Source: Megasphaera elsdenii
Lineage (GTDB): Bacteria > Bacillota > Negativicutes > Veillonellales > Megasphaeraceae
NCBI RefSeq assembly: GCF_020539865.1
Contig: NZ_JAJBQV010000002.1
Span: forward strand, 62,001-126,000
Length of the DNA: 64,000 nt
Direction: 5' to 3'
Shown in pieces: positions 36,927 through 45,676 of this stretch. The first letter of the stretch is position 1. Each line of letters opens with the position of its first letter. Under the pieces are notes generated by a model. The model ran no database searches and was not told where the DNA came from. It worked only from the letters and a program-made list of their open reading frames with translations. The position numbers and the translations under genes were made by a program.

Positions 36927-38240
36927 TCATTTAACAGACTGAATACGATGAATATCGCCGACAATAAATATCAGGGACAATACACCAACAGCGGCGACAG
37001 CACTGATAAAAACCATGGCTCCTACAAAAGAACCGGTCAAATGGACGATAAGGCCAATGACAATGGGTGTCACAATACCGGCCAGATTGCCAGCAAAGCT
37101 GAAAACACCGCCGGCCAGTCCGAGAGAATCTTGCGGAGCGACATCGCCAACAGTACTCCAGATGATAGCCGCCATGCCCTGTCCAAAGAAAGAAAAGGCC
37201 ATGATGGCAATGATGACATCCAGGGAATCGAAATAGTTGGCAGCCATGATCGACATAGAACAAATGAGGCCGCAGGCAATCGGCAGTTTACGGGCTTTCG
37301 ATAAAGAAGCGCCTTTTTTCAGCATATGGTCGGACCAACGGCCGCCGAGAAGGACGCCGCAAAGAGCGCCGATATAAGGGATGACTGCATAAATACCAGC
37401 CTTTAACATGGGCAGGTTCTTGGCCATGATTAAATACGTCGGGAACCAGGTCAGGAAGAAATACATCGTACTCGTATTAGCAAACTGACTGATATAAATG
37501 CCGATGAGCTGGCGATGACGGAAGAGTTCCCGCAGCTGGGCCATGGTAATCTTCTTGGAAGTCCCGGCATTTTCAGCCTGGCCGCCGCCTTCGCGGATAT
37601 AGTCGAGTTCTGCCTGGTTGACGCCCTTACAATCTTTAGGATCACGGTAGAGAAGATACCAGATGATACTGACACCGATTCCCACAAAGCCAGTAATATA
37701 GAAGATTTCCCGCCAGCCAAAGGTATCAAGGATCCAGAACAGGACAGGTGTCAAAAAAGCTAACCCTACAAATTCAGCAGCTGTATAGATAGACGTGGCA
37801 GTTGCCCGTTCGTGATCCGGGAACCAGGCAGCAACGACGCGGCTGTTCGTGGGAAAGGCCGGTGATTCAGCCGCTCCGATAGCCATACGGATACCAAAAA
37901 GGGATAGAAAACTATGTCCCAACCCCATAATCATGGTAAATAAGGACCAGAAGAAAAGCGAAATCGTATACGTAATGCGCGGACCAAACCGTTCTAAGAA
38001 GCAGCCGCCGGGTACCTGCATCAGCGCATAAGCCCAGGCAAAGGCCGACAGCAGCATCCCCATCGTAGCGGCACTGAATCCCAGTTCAGCACTCATGCTG
38101 GGCGCTGCAACGGCCATGTTCGTCCGGTCTAAATAATTAATCGCCGTTAAGATGAAGATAAGGCTCAGCATGAACCAGCGTTTCCGCGTCGGCTTTCCAG
38201 CGTGTACCGACTGGTTAGGTATTGTTTTTTTATCATTCAC
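36927..38240 (-). CDS. MFS transporter, anion:cation symporter (ACS) type
   Basis: The 437-residue protein has twelve predicted helices and the ACS-family opening NYLDRTNMAVAAPSM in helix 1, as in hexuronate, glucarate and galactonate transporters. GPRITYTISLFFWSLFTMI and AAWFPDHERATATSIY are also typical. Proton-coupled uptake of an organic acid anion is expected; in this context quinate, shikimate or a related acid is plausible. The gene converges on aroD and is separated from the upstream transporter by a strong hairpin. GGAGGT lies before ATG 38240. Confidence 0.87.
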   Translation of the reverse strand: MNDKKTIPNQSVHAGKPTRKRWFMLSLIFILTAINYLDRTNMAVAAPSMSAELGFSAATMGMLLSAFAWAYALMQVPGGCFLERFGPRITYTISLFFWSLFTMIMGLGHSFLSLFGIRMAIGAAESPAFPTNSRVVAAWFPDHERATATSIYTAAEFVGLAFLTPVLFWILDTFGWREIFYITGFVGIGVSIIWYLLYRDPKDCKGVNQAELDYIREGGGQAENAGTSKKITMAQLRELFRHRQLIGIYISQFANTSTMYFFLTWFPTYLIMAKNLPMLKAGIYAVIPYIGALCGVLLGGRWSDHMLKKGASLSKARKLPIACGLICSMSIMAANYFDSLDVIIAIMAFSFFGQGMAAIIWSTVGDVAPQDSLGLAGGVFSFAGNLAGIVTPIVIGLIVHLTGSFVGAMVFISAVAAVGVLSLIFIVGDIHRIQSVK

Positions 38241-38320
38241 AGGAATACCTCCCTTAATAGATTTTATCTATGAAAATTACATCGCCCTATACTTTGTTCT
38301 ATAATTCACATACTCAGGCA

Positions 38321-38367
38321 AAAAAATAATCTTGCTATCAGATGGTGAAAAGTACCATCTGATAGCA
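38321..38367 (-). terminator. Strong hairpin terminator between the two MFS genes
   Basis: TGCTATCAGATGGT and ACCATCTGATAGCA are perfect 14-base arms. On the minus strand they are followed by AGATTATTTTTT, so the T run starts a few bases late. Confidence 0.75.
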
Positions 38368-38377
38368 GATAATATAT

Positions 38378-39604
38378 TTATGCCTGTCTTTTCTTGGCCG
38401 AAAGATTGACGAACAAGGCCAACAAGACGCTCAGCAAAGTAATGGCTGCATCAAAGATGATGACGTAGACCGGGCCATCAGCACCGCCAGCCGTGGCAAT
38501 AGAACCGGCTGCCGATACGCCAACCCATGTACCGATACTGGACAAAATCATAACGATACTGATGATGGTCCCTTTGACCTGGGGGAACAAGTCACTGACT
38601 GTAGCCGTAACCAGCTGCAAAACACCGCCAGCTGCCGAGAAGCCGATGACAAAACCACCGATGATGGTCAATGTCGGATTGTGTACAACGGCCAGGATAG
38701 CGAACATGATGAAGGCGATGAGAGGATACCAGAAGACGAGCCGGATCGATTTGATGACCTTATCAGCGATGACTGCTGTGAGCAGTACAGCGACGATGAC
38801 ACCAATCGAATAGTAAGACTGAATGACCGACGGATTGGACATGCCGACCCATTTCCCATATTCCTGATTGCAATTGACCCAAATCTGGAAAGTCGCCGTC
38901 GTCGTGAAGCCCATAATGATGAGGGCAATGCTGCTGGCCGTAAATTTCAGGCTCTTCAAGCTTTCCATGAAAGACGGCTGAGCATCTCCTTTTTCGGCAA
39001 CACCACTCTGTTTCGGGAAAGGCATGATCATCGTCAAGACGGCGATGACAGCGCAGACAACCGGGAAGAAATAGAATAATGTCGTATGAGGCATCTGTGT
39101 AGCCGCAACGAACATGATCATGAAGGGCAGGATGAACTGGCCAATAGCGATGAACAATTTTGTCATGATGCTGGCAAAAGCACTGCGGCCGACAAAGATT
39201 TCCATAGCTGCCGGCATAACGCCGCCATTGAGGAAAGCATTACCGATGCCGCCGATGAGGCCGGCAATATAAGCAACGGTCAGATTGTCGGCAACGGCTA
39301 CACCTAAGAAAAAGATGGCATAAAAAACGCTGCCAAAGAACGAAATGATACGGCGGCCGAAGCGGTCCGATAAAGGGCCGGAAAAGAAACTGCCGATAAG
39401 GCAGCCCAGGCCTAAAGAAGCCGATACCCAGACAACACCGCTGGCATCATACATGCCGCCAGCCAGCTGGACGGACCCCCATTGCTGGGCCAGGGCCTGT
39501 TTATAATGACCGAGGATGGATGCCGCAACGCCGAGGATCAAATAATTCAGATACAGTACGATAGCTGTAAGATACAGTTTTTTACTTGTCTTTGTCTCTT
39601 CCAC
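38378..39604 (-). CDS. MFS transporter, YdiN-like
   Basis: The 408-residue protein has twelve predicted helices and the MFS loop SGPLSDRFGRRIISF. Its segment VIGFSAAGGVLQLVTATVSD closely resembles the same region of E. coli YdiN, remembered as the transporter next to ydiB-aroD. It is the last gene of the minus-strand hydroaromatic operon, behind enoate-reductase-type, dehydrogenase and TIM-barrel genes. Import of a hydroaromatic acid, or exchange with its reduced product, is the likely role; this rests on context. AGGAGG precedes ATG 39604. Confidence 0.87.
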   Translation of the reverse strand: MEETKTSKKLYLTAIVLYLNYLILGVAASILGHYKQALAQQWGSVQLAGGMYDASGVVWVSASLGLGCLIGSFFSGPLSDRFGRRIISFFGSVFYAIFFLGVAVADNLTVAYIAGLIGGIGNAFLNGGVMPAAMEIFVGRSAFASIMTKLFIAIGQFILPFMIMFVAATQMPHTTLFYFFPVVCAVIAVLTMIMPFPKQSGVAEKGDAQPSFMESLKSLKFTASSIALIIMGFTTTATFQIWVNCNQEYGKWVGMSNPSVIQSYYSIGVIVAVLLTAVIADKVIKSIRLVFWYPLIAFIMFAILAVVHNPTLTIIGGFVIGFSAAGGVLQLVTATVSDLFPQVKGTIISIVMILSSIGTWVGVSAAGSIATAGGADGPVYVIIFDAAITLLSVLLALFVNLSAKKRQA

Positions 39605-39624
39605 GTTAAATTCCTCCTGTTGCC

Positions 39625-39661
39625 ACTACGTCTCCCGAATCATGGACCCGGGAGACGTAGT
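39625..39661. repeat. Intercistronic hairpin without T run
   Basis: ACTACGTCTCCCG and CGGGAGACGTAGT form 13-base arms between the oxidoreductase gene and the YdiN-like gene. No T run follows on the minus strand, so it may stabilise or process the operon transcript rather than end it. Confidence 0.6.
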
Positions 39662-39681
39662 CACAGACAATAATGGATCTA

Positions 39682-41610
39682 TTAAATTTCTAAAGCCGCA
39701 TTGAAAGCATCTGTCGTAGCCGTCAGCGCGCTGCCCGGCGCCTTGAAAGCTTCGCCGATGACGAAAGTCTGCGGTACAAACTTGGAAACTTCTTCATTAA
39801 GCGGGTTATAGCTGCGGGACCCCATAGCCAGGACAATGCTGTCGAAGCCTCTCAGTTCGCCTTTTGTTCCATCAGCCAGTTCATAGCTGACGCCATCTTT
39901 GAAGAATTCTGTAACTTTGGCGCCCGGTACGAGCTGTACGCCGTGACGTTTGAAGTCATCAAAGATGAAGACGCGGTTTTCTTTGGAAACATCTGCCGCT
40001 AAGGTATCTTTCATTTCAATGACCGTTACTTTGTGATCCCGTTCGCAAAGGAATTCAGCCGCTTCGCAGCCGACCATACCACCGCCGACAACGAGGGCTT
40101 TTTCGCCGATTTCATACTTGCCGTCGAGCATATCCTGAGCTGTGACATAACCAGAATCAGCCAAGCCAGGGATGTTCAAGATGAGAGGAATCGAACCAGT
40201 CGCAAAGATAACGGCATCAGGAGCCATTTCTTTCAAGAGGTCTACGGTAGCTTCCGTATTCATCTTGATGGTAACGCCAGCTTCTTCAGCACGGACGATA
40301 TAGCTGCGGACAGCCGACGTGAGGTCGCCCTTATCAGCCGGATAAGCGGCTAAATGGAAGTTGCCGCCGAGGACGTTGCTCTTTTCCAGCAACGTAACCT
40401 GATGACCACGCTGTGCGCAGATGCGGGCTGCATAGAGACCGCCAGGACCGCCGCCAACGACGACGACTTTTTTCGCTTTGGCAGCCGGCGTTACTTCCGC
40501 TTCACGGCCACATTCCGGGTTCAGCGCGCAAGTAATGGGGTCGCCGCGGAACATGTACGGCACGCAGCCGAGGAGGCAGCCGATGCACGGTGTCATGCTG
40601 TCAAGCTTGCCGTTTTTAGCTTTATTCGGCATTTCCGGATCAGCCAGGCTCTGACGACCAAAAGCGATGATATCAGCACGGCCTTCACGGACCATGAGTT
40701 CAGCGTACTGCGGTTCTGTATAACGGCCGACCGTAATGACCGGGACGTTGACAGCCCGTTTGATTTCTTCGACGAGGGGTGCACTGAAACCGCCATGGAC
40801 GGCACCGGGAGCCCACATGAATTCATCATGGACATGGACGGCACGGCTGACATGCAGAGCATCAATGCCACATTCTTCGACGAGGTAAGCAGCTACGGTT
40901 GCCGCATCCTGGACGGTCTGGCCGCCTTCGATGTCATCGCTGGCATTGATACGGCAGAGAATCGGCATCTTGCCACCCGTCTTTTTGCGGATATTTTCAA
41001 TGATCAGGCGCGGCAGGCGCATGCGGTTTTCAAAGCAGCCACCAAATTCATCGACACGGTTATTGGTACGGGACGAAATGAAAGTGCTGACCAAGTAGCC
41101 GTGTGCACAGTGTACTTCGACCATATCGATACCGGCACGCTGAGCGCGGGCAGCGGCATCACCGTAACATTCAATCAATTTGTAGATTTCTTCGCGGGAA
41201 ATAGCAACAGGTACTTCACGACCTGAAGAAGGAGCAATGGCGCTGGCTGCTTTCAAGGGGAAGCCCGTGAGAGCCGAATTACCTTCTGGACCTGCATGCT
41301 GCAACTGAATGGATGCAATCGCTCCGTTAGCATGGATAGCGTCGGCAACTTTGCGGAAGCTGTCTATGGTATCATCGGAAAAGAGGCACGGCTTTCTGGG
41401 GCCGCCTTTCGCTTCACTATAAACAACAGTAGATTCGATGGTGATCAAACCGAAACCGCCTTTAGCACGAGCTGCATAGTAAGCTGCAGAGCGGTCGCTC
41501 AGTGTGCCGTCGGTATTGGCGAAGTTATTGCCCATGGGTGGAACAGCAAAGCGGTTCGGAATCGTAACGGAACCGATCTGAATCGGTTGGAACATAGCAT
41601 TGAATTTCAT
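39682..41610 (-). CDS. FMN/4Fe-4S/FAD enoate reductase-type oxidoreductase, copy 2
   Basis: The 642-residue protein has the same architecture as the one at 33006 but is clearly diverged. The barrel domain has IPNRFAVPPMGNN, IQLQHAGP and EVHCAHGYLVSTFISS. The cluster motif is PCIGCLLGC followed by CALNPECG. The dinucleotide folds are VVVVGGGPGGLYAA and ALVVGGGMVGCEAAEF. Differences in the active-site segment (HCAHGYLV here, HGGHSYLL in copy 1) suggest different substrates or stereochemistry. It lies between a YdiB-like dehydrogenase and a YdiN-like transporter in one operon. Confidence 0.9.
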   Translation of the reverse strand: MKFNAMFQPIQIGSVTIPNRFAVPPMGNNFANTDGTLSDRSAAYYAARAKGGFGLITIESTVVYSEAKGGPRKPCLFSDDTIDSFRKVADAIHANGAIASIQLQHAGPEGNSALTGFPLKAASAIAPSSGREVPVAISREEIYKLIECYGDAAARAQRAGIDMVEVHCAHGYLVSTFISSRTNNRVDEFGGCFENRMRLPRLIIENIRKKTGGKMPILCRINASDDIEGGQTVQDAATVAAYLVEECGIDALHVSRAVHVHDEFMWAPGAVHGGFSAPLVEEIKRAVNVPVITVGRYTEPQYAELMVREGRADIIAFGRQSLADPEMPNKAKNGKLDSMTPCIGCLLGCVPYMFRGDPITCALNPECGREAEVTPAAKAKKVVVVGGGPGGLYAARICAQRGHQVTLLEKSNVLGGNFHLAAYPADKGDLTSAVRSYIVRAEEAGVTIKMNTEATVDLLKEMAPDAVIFATGSIPLILNIPGLADSGYVTAQDMLDGKYEIGEKALVVGGGMVGCEAAEFLCERDHKVTVIEMKDTLAADVSKENRVFIFDDFKRHGVQLVPGAKVTEFFKDGVSYELADGTKGELRGFDSIVLAMGSRSYNPLNEEVSKFVPQTFVIGEAFKAPGSALTATTDAFNAALEI

Positions 41611-41644
41611 GTTTATATCTCCTTACTCTATGTGCGAATAAAAG

Positions 41645-42514
41645 TTAAGCGAAGAATTTTTCAAAAACTTCTTCATGAGGCATATCTTTGCCAGTGAAGA
41701 GTTTGAAAGCAGCAACGCCCTGCCAGAGAAGCATGCCGATACCGCCAACAGCGGCTTTGCAGCCAGCTTCCTGTGCGTCTTTGATCATCTGTGTTTCTTT
41801 CGGGTTATATACCGTATCGGCTACGACGAGTTCCGGACGGAGGTATTCTTTTTTAATCAGGCTCTGGCCATCGAGGGGTTTCATGCCGACTTTCGTAGCA
41901 TTGACCAGGATATCAGCCTGGGCAATAGCAGCTTTCAAAGCAGCATCGTCAGCGAGGTCCGTAACAGAAACTTTGCACTTGAGGTCAGCAGCCGTAATTT
42001 TTTCTACAGTATGTTCAGCATTGGCGAAAAATTCGTCTTTGCGGTTGAAAATAGCGATTTCAGCAGCGCCATCCAAAGCAGTCTGGCAGGCAATAGCCGT
42101 AGCCGCACCGCCAGCACCGAGGAGGACGATTTTCTTGCCCGTAATGTCGACGCCATTTTCGCGAAGATTGTGGACGAATCCAACGCCATCAGTGTTGTTA
42201 CCAATCAATTTGCCGTCTTTTACGACAACCGTATTGACAGCCCCGATCAGCTTAGCTGCCGGAGACAGTTCATCGAGATACTGAGCGATTGCCGTCTTGC
42301 AGGGCATGGTAACGTTGAAACCGCCGAAGTTCAATGTGCGGACTGCCTGGATAACAGCAGGGAGCTGATCGATCTGTACATCGAAAGCGAGGTAAGCGGC
42401 GTTAATGCCGAGGCGGGCAAAGGTGTAATTATACATAACGGGCGAGCCGGAATGACCGACCGGGGAACCGAATAAACCAAATAACTGTGTGTGACCATCA
42501 ATTCTTGCTTCCAT
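41645..42514 (-). CDS. quinate/shikimate dehydrogenase (YdiB-like AroE paralogue 2)
   Basis: The 289-residue protein shows VGHSGSPVMYN (substrate serines), TMPCKTAIAQYLDELS (catalytic Lys), GNNTDGVGF (Asp), LLGAGGAATAIACQTAL and FNRKDEFF. KVGMKPLDGQ and GMLLWQGVAAFKLFTGKDMP are strikingly close to E. coli YdiB, making this the best YdiB match of the four AroE-family proteins here. It would oxidise quinate and/or shikimate to the 3-dehydro form with NAD(P). It follows the TIM-barrel gene by 34 bases and precedes enoate-reductase-type copy 2. Confidence 0.9.
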   Translation of the reverse strand: MEARIDGHTQLFGLFGSPVGHSGSPVMYNYTFARLGINAAYLAFDVQIDQLPAVIQAVRTLNFGGFNVTMPCKTAIAQYLDELSPAAKLIGAVNTVVVKDGKLIGNNTDGVGFVHNLRENGVDITGKKIVLLGAGGAATAIACQTALDGAAEIAIFNRKDEFFANAEHTVEKITAADLKCKVSVTDLADDAALKAAIAQADILVNATKVGMKPLDGQSLIKKEYLRPELVVADTVYNPKETQMIKDAQEAGCKAAVGGIGMLLWQGVAAFKLFTGKDMPHEEVFEKFFA

Positions 42515-42548
42515 GATAAGACTCCTTTCAATACGACCTATTTATTGA

Positions 42549-43391
42549 TTAACCGAGGATTTCAGGCCAAACCTGTTCCAAGACTTTCTTTGTGCCTTCA
42601 AAGTTTTCTTTGGCTGCTTCTTTAACGCCTTTCGCAATGATGACATCGCTGATGACTTCGACGCCGCAGACTTTCGGTTCAATACCTTTATCGCGGATCA
42701 TCTTTACGAAGCCTGCTGTATCACCGTAACCTGTGCCCGGAACCATGCGGTCGTGCATGGATTCGTCGCGAAGGATCGTCGGTGCATAGGGATGCTGCTG
42801 AACGTCGTTGATCTGGATGGAAATGATTTTATCAGACGGGATATCAGCCAGATAGGACGGATCATAGGACTGATTAGCGCGGATCCAGTGCCAGCTGTCA
42901 AGAATAAGTTTTGCATTATCGCAGCCGCAGCCTTTGACGACAGCCCAGCCGGTCTTTACATCGGGAATACCCGAGTACGGCATCGGTTCTACGCCGATAA
43001 TGTATTTACCAGCACGCTGGCAGAGTTCTTTCAGCTTCTGTGCCGTATGTTCAACAGAATATTTTTCCATCAAGCCGATGTTGATATGCTGTACGCCGAA
43101 GAGGTCGCACATATGGAAGCAGATTTGTTCTTTATATTTCTGTTCATATGAACGATGGTCTTCTGCCCACATGGTGATGTATTCGACTTCTGTAACCTTC
43201 ATGTCATATTTTTTGAGGATAGCCAGGATATCTTCATCATGAAGGCCTTCAGCCAAGGCATCGACATACGTTTCAGCACGGAGGCCGATACCTTCAAAAC
43301 CGGCTTCTTTAGCAGCGCTGACGCGTTCTTCAAAAGTGCACTGGTCGCCAAGGGTCCAAGAGCTTACAGTAATCGGGGATTTTTTAGACAT
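42549..43391 (-). CDS. Sugar isomerase-like TIM barrel protein; candidate dehydroshikimate-processing enzyme
   Basis: The 280-residue protein is an AP-endonuclease/xylose-isomerase-like TIM barrel. Metal ligands can be proposed: Glu in IIGVEPMPY, Asp-His in LILDSWHW, and Glu in VCGVEVIS, with QIND between them. The family includes xylose isomerases, inosose dehydratases, hydroxypyruvate isomerases and 3-dehydroshikimate dehydratases (QuiC/AsbF). Between two YdiB-like dehydrogenases, dehydration or isomerisation of a dehydro-hydroaromatic acid is plausible, but sequence alone does not decide it. Confidence 0.82.
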   Translation of the reverse strand: MSKKSPITVSSWTLGDQCTFEERVSAAKEAGFEGIGLRAETYVDALAEGLHDEDILAILKKYDMKVTEVEYITMWAEDHRSYEQKYKEQICFHMCDLFGVQHINIGLMEKYSVEHTAQKLKELCQRAGKYIIGVEPMPYSGIPDVKTGWAVVKGCGCDNAKLILDSWHWIRANQSYDPSYLADIPSDKIISIQINDVQQHPYAPTILRDESMHDRMVPGTGYGDTAGFVKMIRDKGIEPKVCGVEVISDVIIAKGVKEAAKENFEGTKKVLEQVWPEILG

Positions 43392-43451
43392 AATAGATAC
43401 ACTCCTTAATATTATATGTATATAAATTTCATAGTTTCCTATGTATAAAAC

Positions 43452-44336
43452 TTATTTATAAAGCAACTCTTTGATTTCATCGACAGGCATCGTTTCGCCG
43501 GTATACAAGCGGTAGGCTTCAGCGCCCTGGTAAAGAAGCATGCCCAGGCCTTCAAAAGTACGGCAGCCTGCCTCTTTTGCCTGTTTGAGCAGCTTCGTTT
43601 CAGCCGGCATATAAACGACATCAGTTACGATGAGGTCCGGACGAAGGACATCGAGGCCATCGATGATGCTCTTATCTTCCAGCGGAGCCATGCCGAGGCG
43701 GGTCGCATTGGAAAGGATATCGCTTTCAGCAATTTCCTTTTTGAGCAATTCTGTATCGGCTAAATCATTCAAGGTGATTTTGATACTGGGAACAGCCTGG
43801 CGGATGGCCTCTAAATTGGCTTCAGCCCGCGGCCAAAAAGCATCTTTCAAATTGAATACGGCGATTTCACGGACACCTTCCAAAGCGCATTGGATCATAA
43901 TGGCCGAAGCGACGCCGCCGGCACCGACTAAGGTAATCTTTTTATCTTTTACCGAAACGCTGCCAGTCTTCAAGTTCAACGTGTATCCAGCTCCATCGGT
44001 AATATGTCCGGTCAGGACGCCATCATCGTTGACGATGGTGTTGACAGCTCCGATAGCTTTAGCTGCTGGCGAAAGCTTATCGAGGAACGGAATGACTGCA
44101 TTTTTCAACGGCATCGTGACATTGGCACCTCGGAAATTCAGAAGTTTCAGCGAATTGATGGCTTTTTCCGTATTTTCTTCTGTAACGTCAAAAGCAAAAT
44201 AAGCGAAATCCTGATTGAATTTCTGAAAGCAGTAATTATACATCTGCGGAGATTTAGAATGACCGACTGGCGTACCGATAAGGCCTAACAGCCGGGTAGT
44301 TCCTGAAATATGCACGAATAAACGCTTCCTTTTCAT
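43452..44336 (-). CDS. quinate/shikimate dehydrogenase (YdiB-like AroE paralogue 3)
   Basis: This third YdiB-like copy has VGHSKSPQMYN, TMPLKNAVIPFLDKLS, HITDGAGYTL, LVGAGGVASAIMIQCAL and a C-terminal GMLLYQGAEAYRLYTGETMP. Here the NR-D-EFF segment reads FNLKDAFW, so its cofactor preference may differ from the other two. ATG 44336 lacks a ribosome binding site. A GTG seven codons on (44315) has AAGGAAG upstream and aligns with the paralogues, so it may be the true start. It is the first gene of the minus-strand operon. Confidence 0.88.
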   Translation of the reverse strand: MKRKRLFVHISGTTRLLGLIGTPVGHSKSPQMYNYCFQKFNQDFAYFAFDVTEENTEKAINSLKLLNFRGANVTMPLKNAVIPFLDKLSPAAKAIGAVNTIVNDDGVLTGHITDGAGYTLNLKTGSVSVKDKKITLVGAGGVASAIMIQCALEGVREIAVFNLKDAFWPRAEANLEAIRQAVPSIKITLNDLADTELLKKEIAESDILSNATRLGMAPLEDKSIIDGLDVLRPDLIVTDVVYMPAETKLLKQAKEAGCRTFEGLGMLLYQGAEAYRLYTGETMPVDEIKELLYK

Positions 44337-44410
44337 AAGTAAGTGTAAAAATGAACAATAGCGTCGGGACTGCGGTTTCCTTTCAGAAGCCCCTGTCCTT
44401 CCATGGCTCT

Positions 44411-44439
44411 ATGGTACCGCATCGTGAATTATTTAACAA
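44411..44439 (-). promoter_or_regulatory. Promoter of the minus-strand hydroaromatic operon
   Basis: TTGTTA (44439-44434) and TACCAT (44416-44411) are 17 bases apart on the minus strand, about 75-95 bases before the first gene. The imperfect boxes fit activator control. Confidence 0.65.
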
Positions 44440-44459
44440 ATCAATAATTTTCATGTTTC

Positions 44460-44476
44460 CATAGACCAAAGCTATG
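44460..44476. promoter_or_regulatory. Candidate LysR operator CATAG-N7-CTATG
   Basis: A perfect 5+5 base inverted repeat lies 20 bases upstream of the -35 box of the minus-strand operon, between it and the divergent LysR gene. This is the usual position and form of a LysR activation site. Confidence 0.6.
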
Positions 44477-44549
44477 ATAAATGGTAAAATAAAGCTATAT
44501 GTAACTAAATGTAATAGTACACCGTGAAAAATATGACAGGAGGTCCGCT

Positions 44550-45434
44550 ATGAATCTTTCCCACCTCAGATATTTCGTCAAATTAGCCCAGATCAAGCAT
44601 TACACTAAAACAGCAGAATTACTATGTATCACACAGCCCAGTCTGAGTCATGCCATTTCGCAGCTGGAAAAGGAACTCGGCGTCGTCTTATTTGAAAAAG
44701 GCCCACGCGGAACGGAACTGACCAGCTTTGGAAAACAGTTCTTTGCCAGCGTGAACTCATCATTGAACATCTTGGACAACGGCATCGAAACCATCAAGAA
44801 CGGCGCCCGCGGCAACGGCATCATCCGCATCGGCTGCCTGCGGACTCTAGGGGTACACTACGTACCAGAGCTGGCAGCGGCCTTTAAAAATGTTCATCCC
44901 GACAGGGACATCCAGTTCACCTTCCACGTCGACCTGACCAACAGCTTGCTGAAGTCCCTAGCTGAAAGCGCTTTCGATCTGGTCTTTGCCTCGCGGCCGA
45001 TGGTCATGTCCCAATTTGAAGCGACAGCCGTTTCTAAGCAAGAACTGGTCTTAATCGTTCCCAACGACCATCCTTTAGCCAAAAAATATATCGTCGATTT
45101 ACGGGATACCCTGGATTATCCTTATATCTTCTTCGATAAGACATCGGGCCTGCGCCCCATCGTCGCTCACATGTTCGCTGAAATCGGCGCGAATCCAAAA
45201 ATCGCCTATGAAGTTTCTGAAGACCAAGTCATCGCCGGACTGGTAGCACAAAACTTCGGCATCGCCGTCGTCCCCTTCATGGACATGCTCTTGCAGCTGG
45301 ACGTAAAGATTCTGCCCATTGCCTATCCCTCATACGAGCGGAAGTTCTATATGATTTCAAATAAGAACCAATATGTCCCACCTGTCGTGCAGGAATTCAA
45401 AAATTTTGTCCTGGATAAAGTTCGTAATACCTAA
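44550..45434 (+). CDS. LysR-family transcriptional regulator (hydroaromatic locus, right)
   Basis: The 294-residue protein has the LysR DNA-binding domain (LSHLRYFVKLAQIKHYTKTA, ITQPSLSHAISQLEKELG) and an effector domain beginning IRIGCLRTLGVHYVPEL. It shares its overall look with the regulator at 31704. It is divergent from the operon 44336-38378 and probably activates it. GGAGG precedes ATG 44550. The effector may be quinate, shikimate or a dehydro form; this is inferred. Confidence 0.88.
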   Translation: MNLSHLRYFVKLAQIKHYTKTAELLCITQPSLSHAISQLEKELGVVLFEKGPRGTELTSFGKQFFASVNSSLNILDNGIETIKNGARGNGIIRIGCLRTLGVHYVPELAAAFKNVHPDRDIQFTFHVDLTNSLLKSLAESAFDLVFASRPMVMSQFEATAVSKQELVLIVPNDHPLAKKYIVDLRDTLDYPYIFFDKTSGLRPIVAHMFAEIGANPKIAYEVSEDQVIAGLVAQNFGIAVVPFMDMLLQLDVKILPIAYPSYERKFYMISNKNQYVPPVVQEFKNFVLDKVRNT

Positions 45435-45537
45435 TATTTTTTCATATACCCTCTATATAGGTCAAAAAGTCATAAAGATAAAATCTATGTCATTATGCAT
45501 GTTTTCAATAATAAGTGATAGCCATGCAGTATACAGT

Positions 45538-45568
45538 AAAAGGGCTTGCCGCAAAACGACAAGCCCTT
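45538..45568. terminator. Hairpin between LysR and aroK (weak terminator)
   Basis: AAAAGGGCTTG pairs with CAAGCCCTT; the T run is on the minus strand (TTTT). It may back up the stronger terminator at 45641. Confidence 0.55.
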
Positions 45569-45640
45569 CATTACACATTATTTTCACATACTTCAGCAAA
45601 TCTTATTTGTTTATCTCTAAAAACTACAAACGGAATACTC

Positions 45641-45676
45641 AAAAAGTCCTGTCATTATGCGACAGGACCTTTTTTT
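45641..45676. terminator. Bidirectional terminator at the end of the aro operon
   Basis: AAAAAGTCCTGTC pairs with GACAGGACCTTTTTT around a short loop; both strands end in T runs, serving aroK and the convergent LysR gene. Confidence 0.85.
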
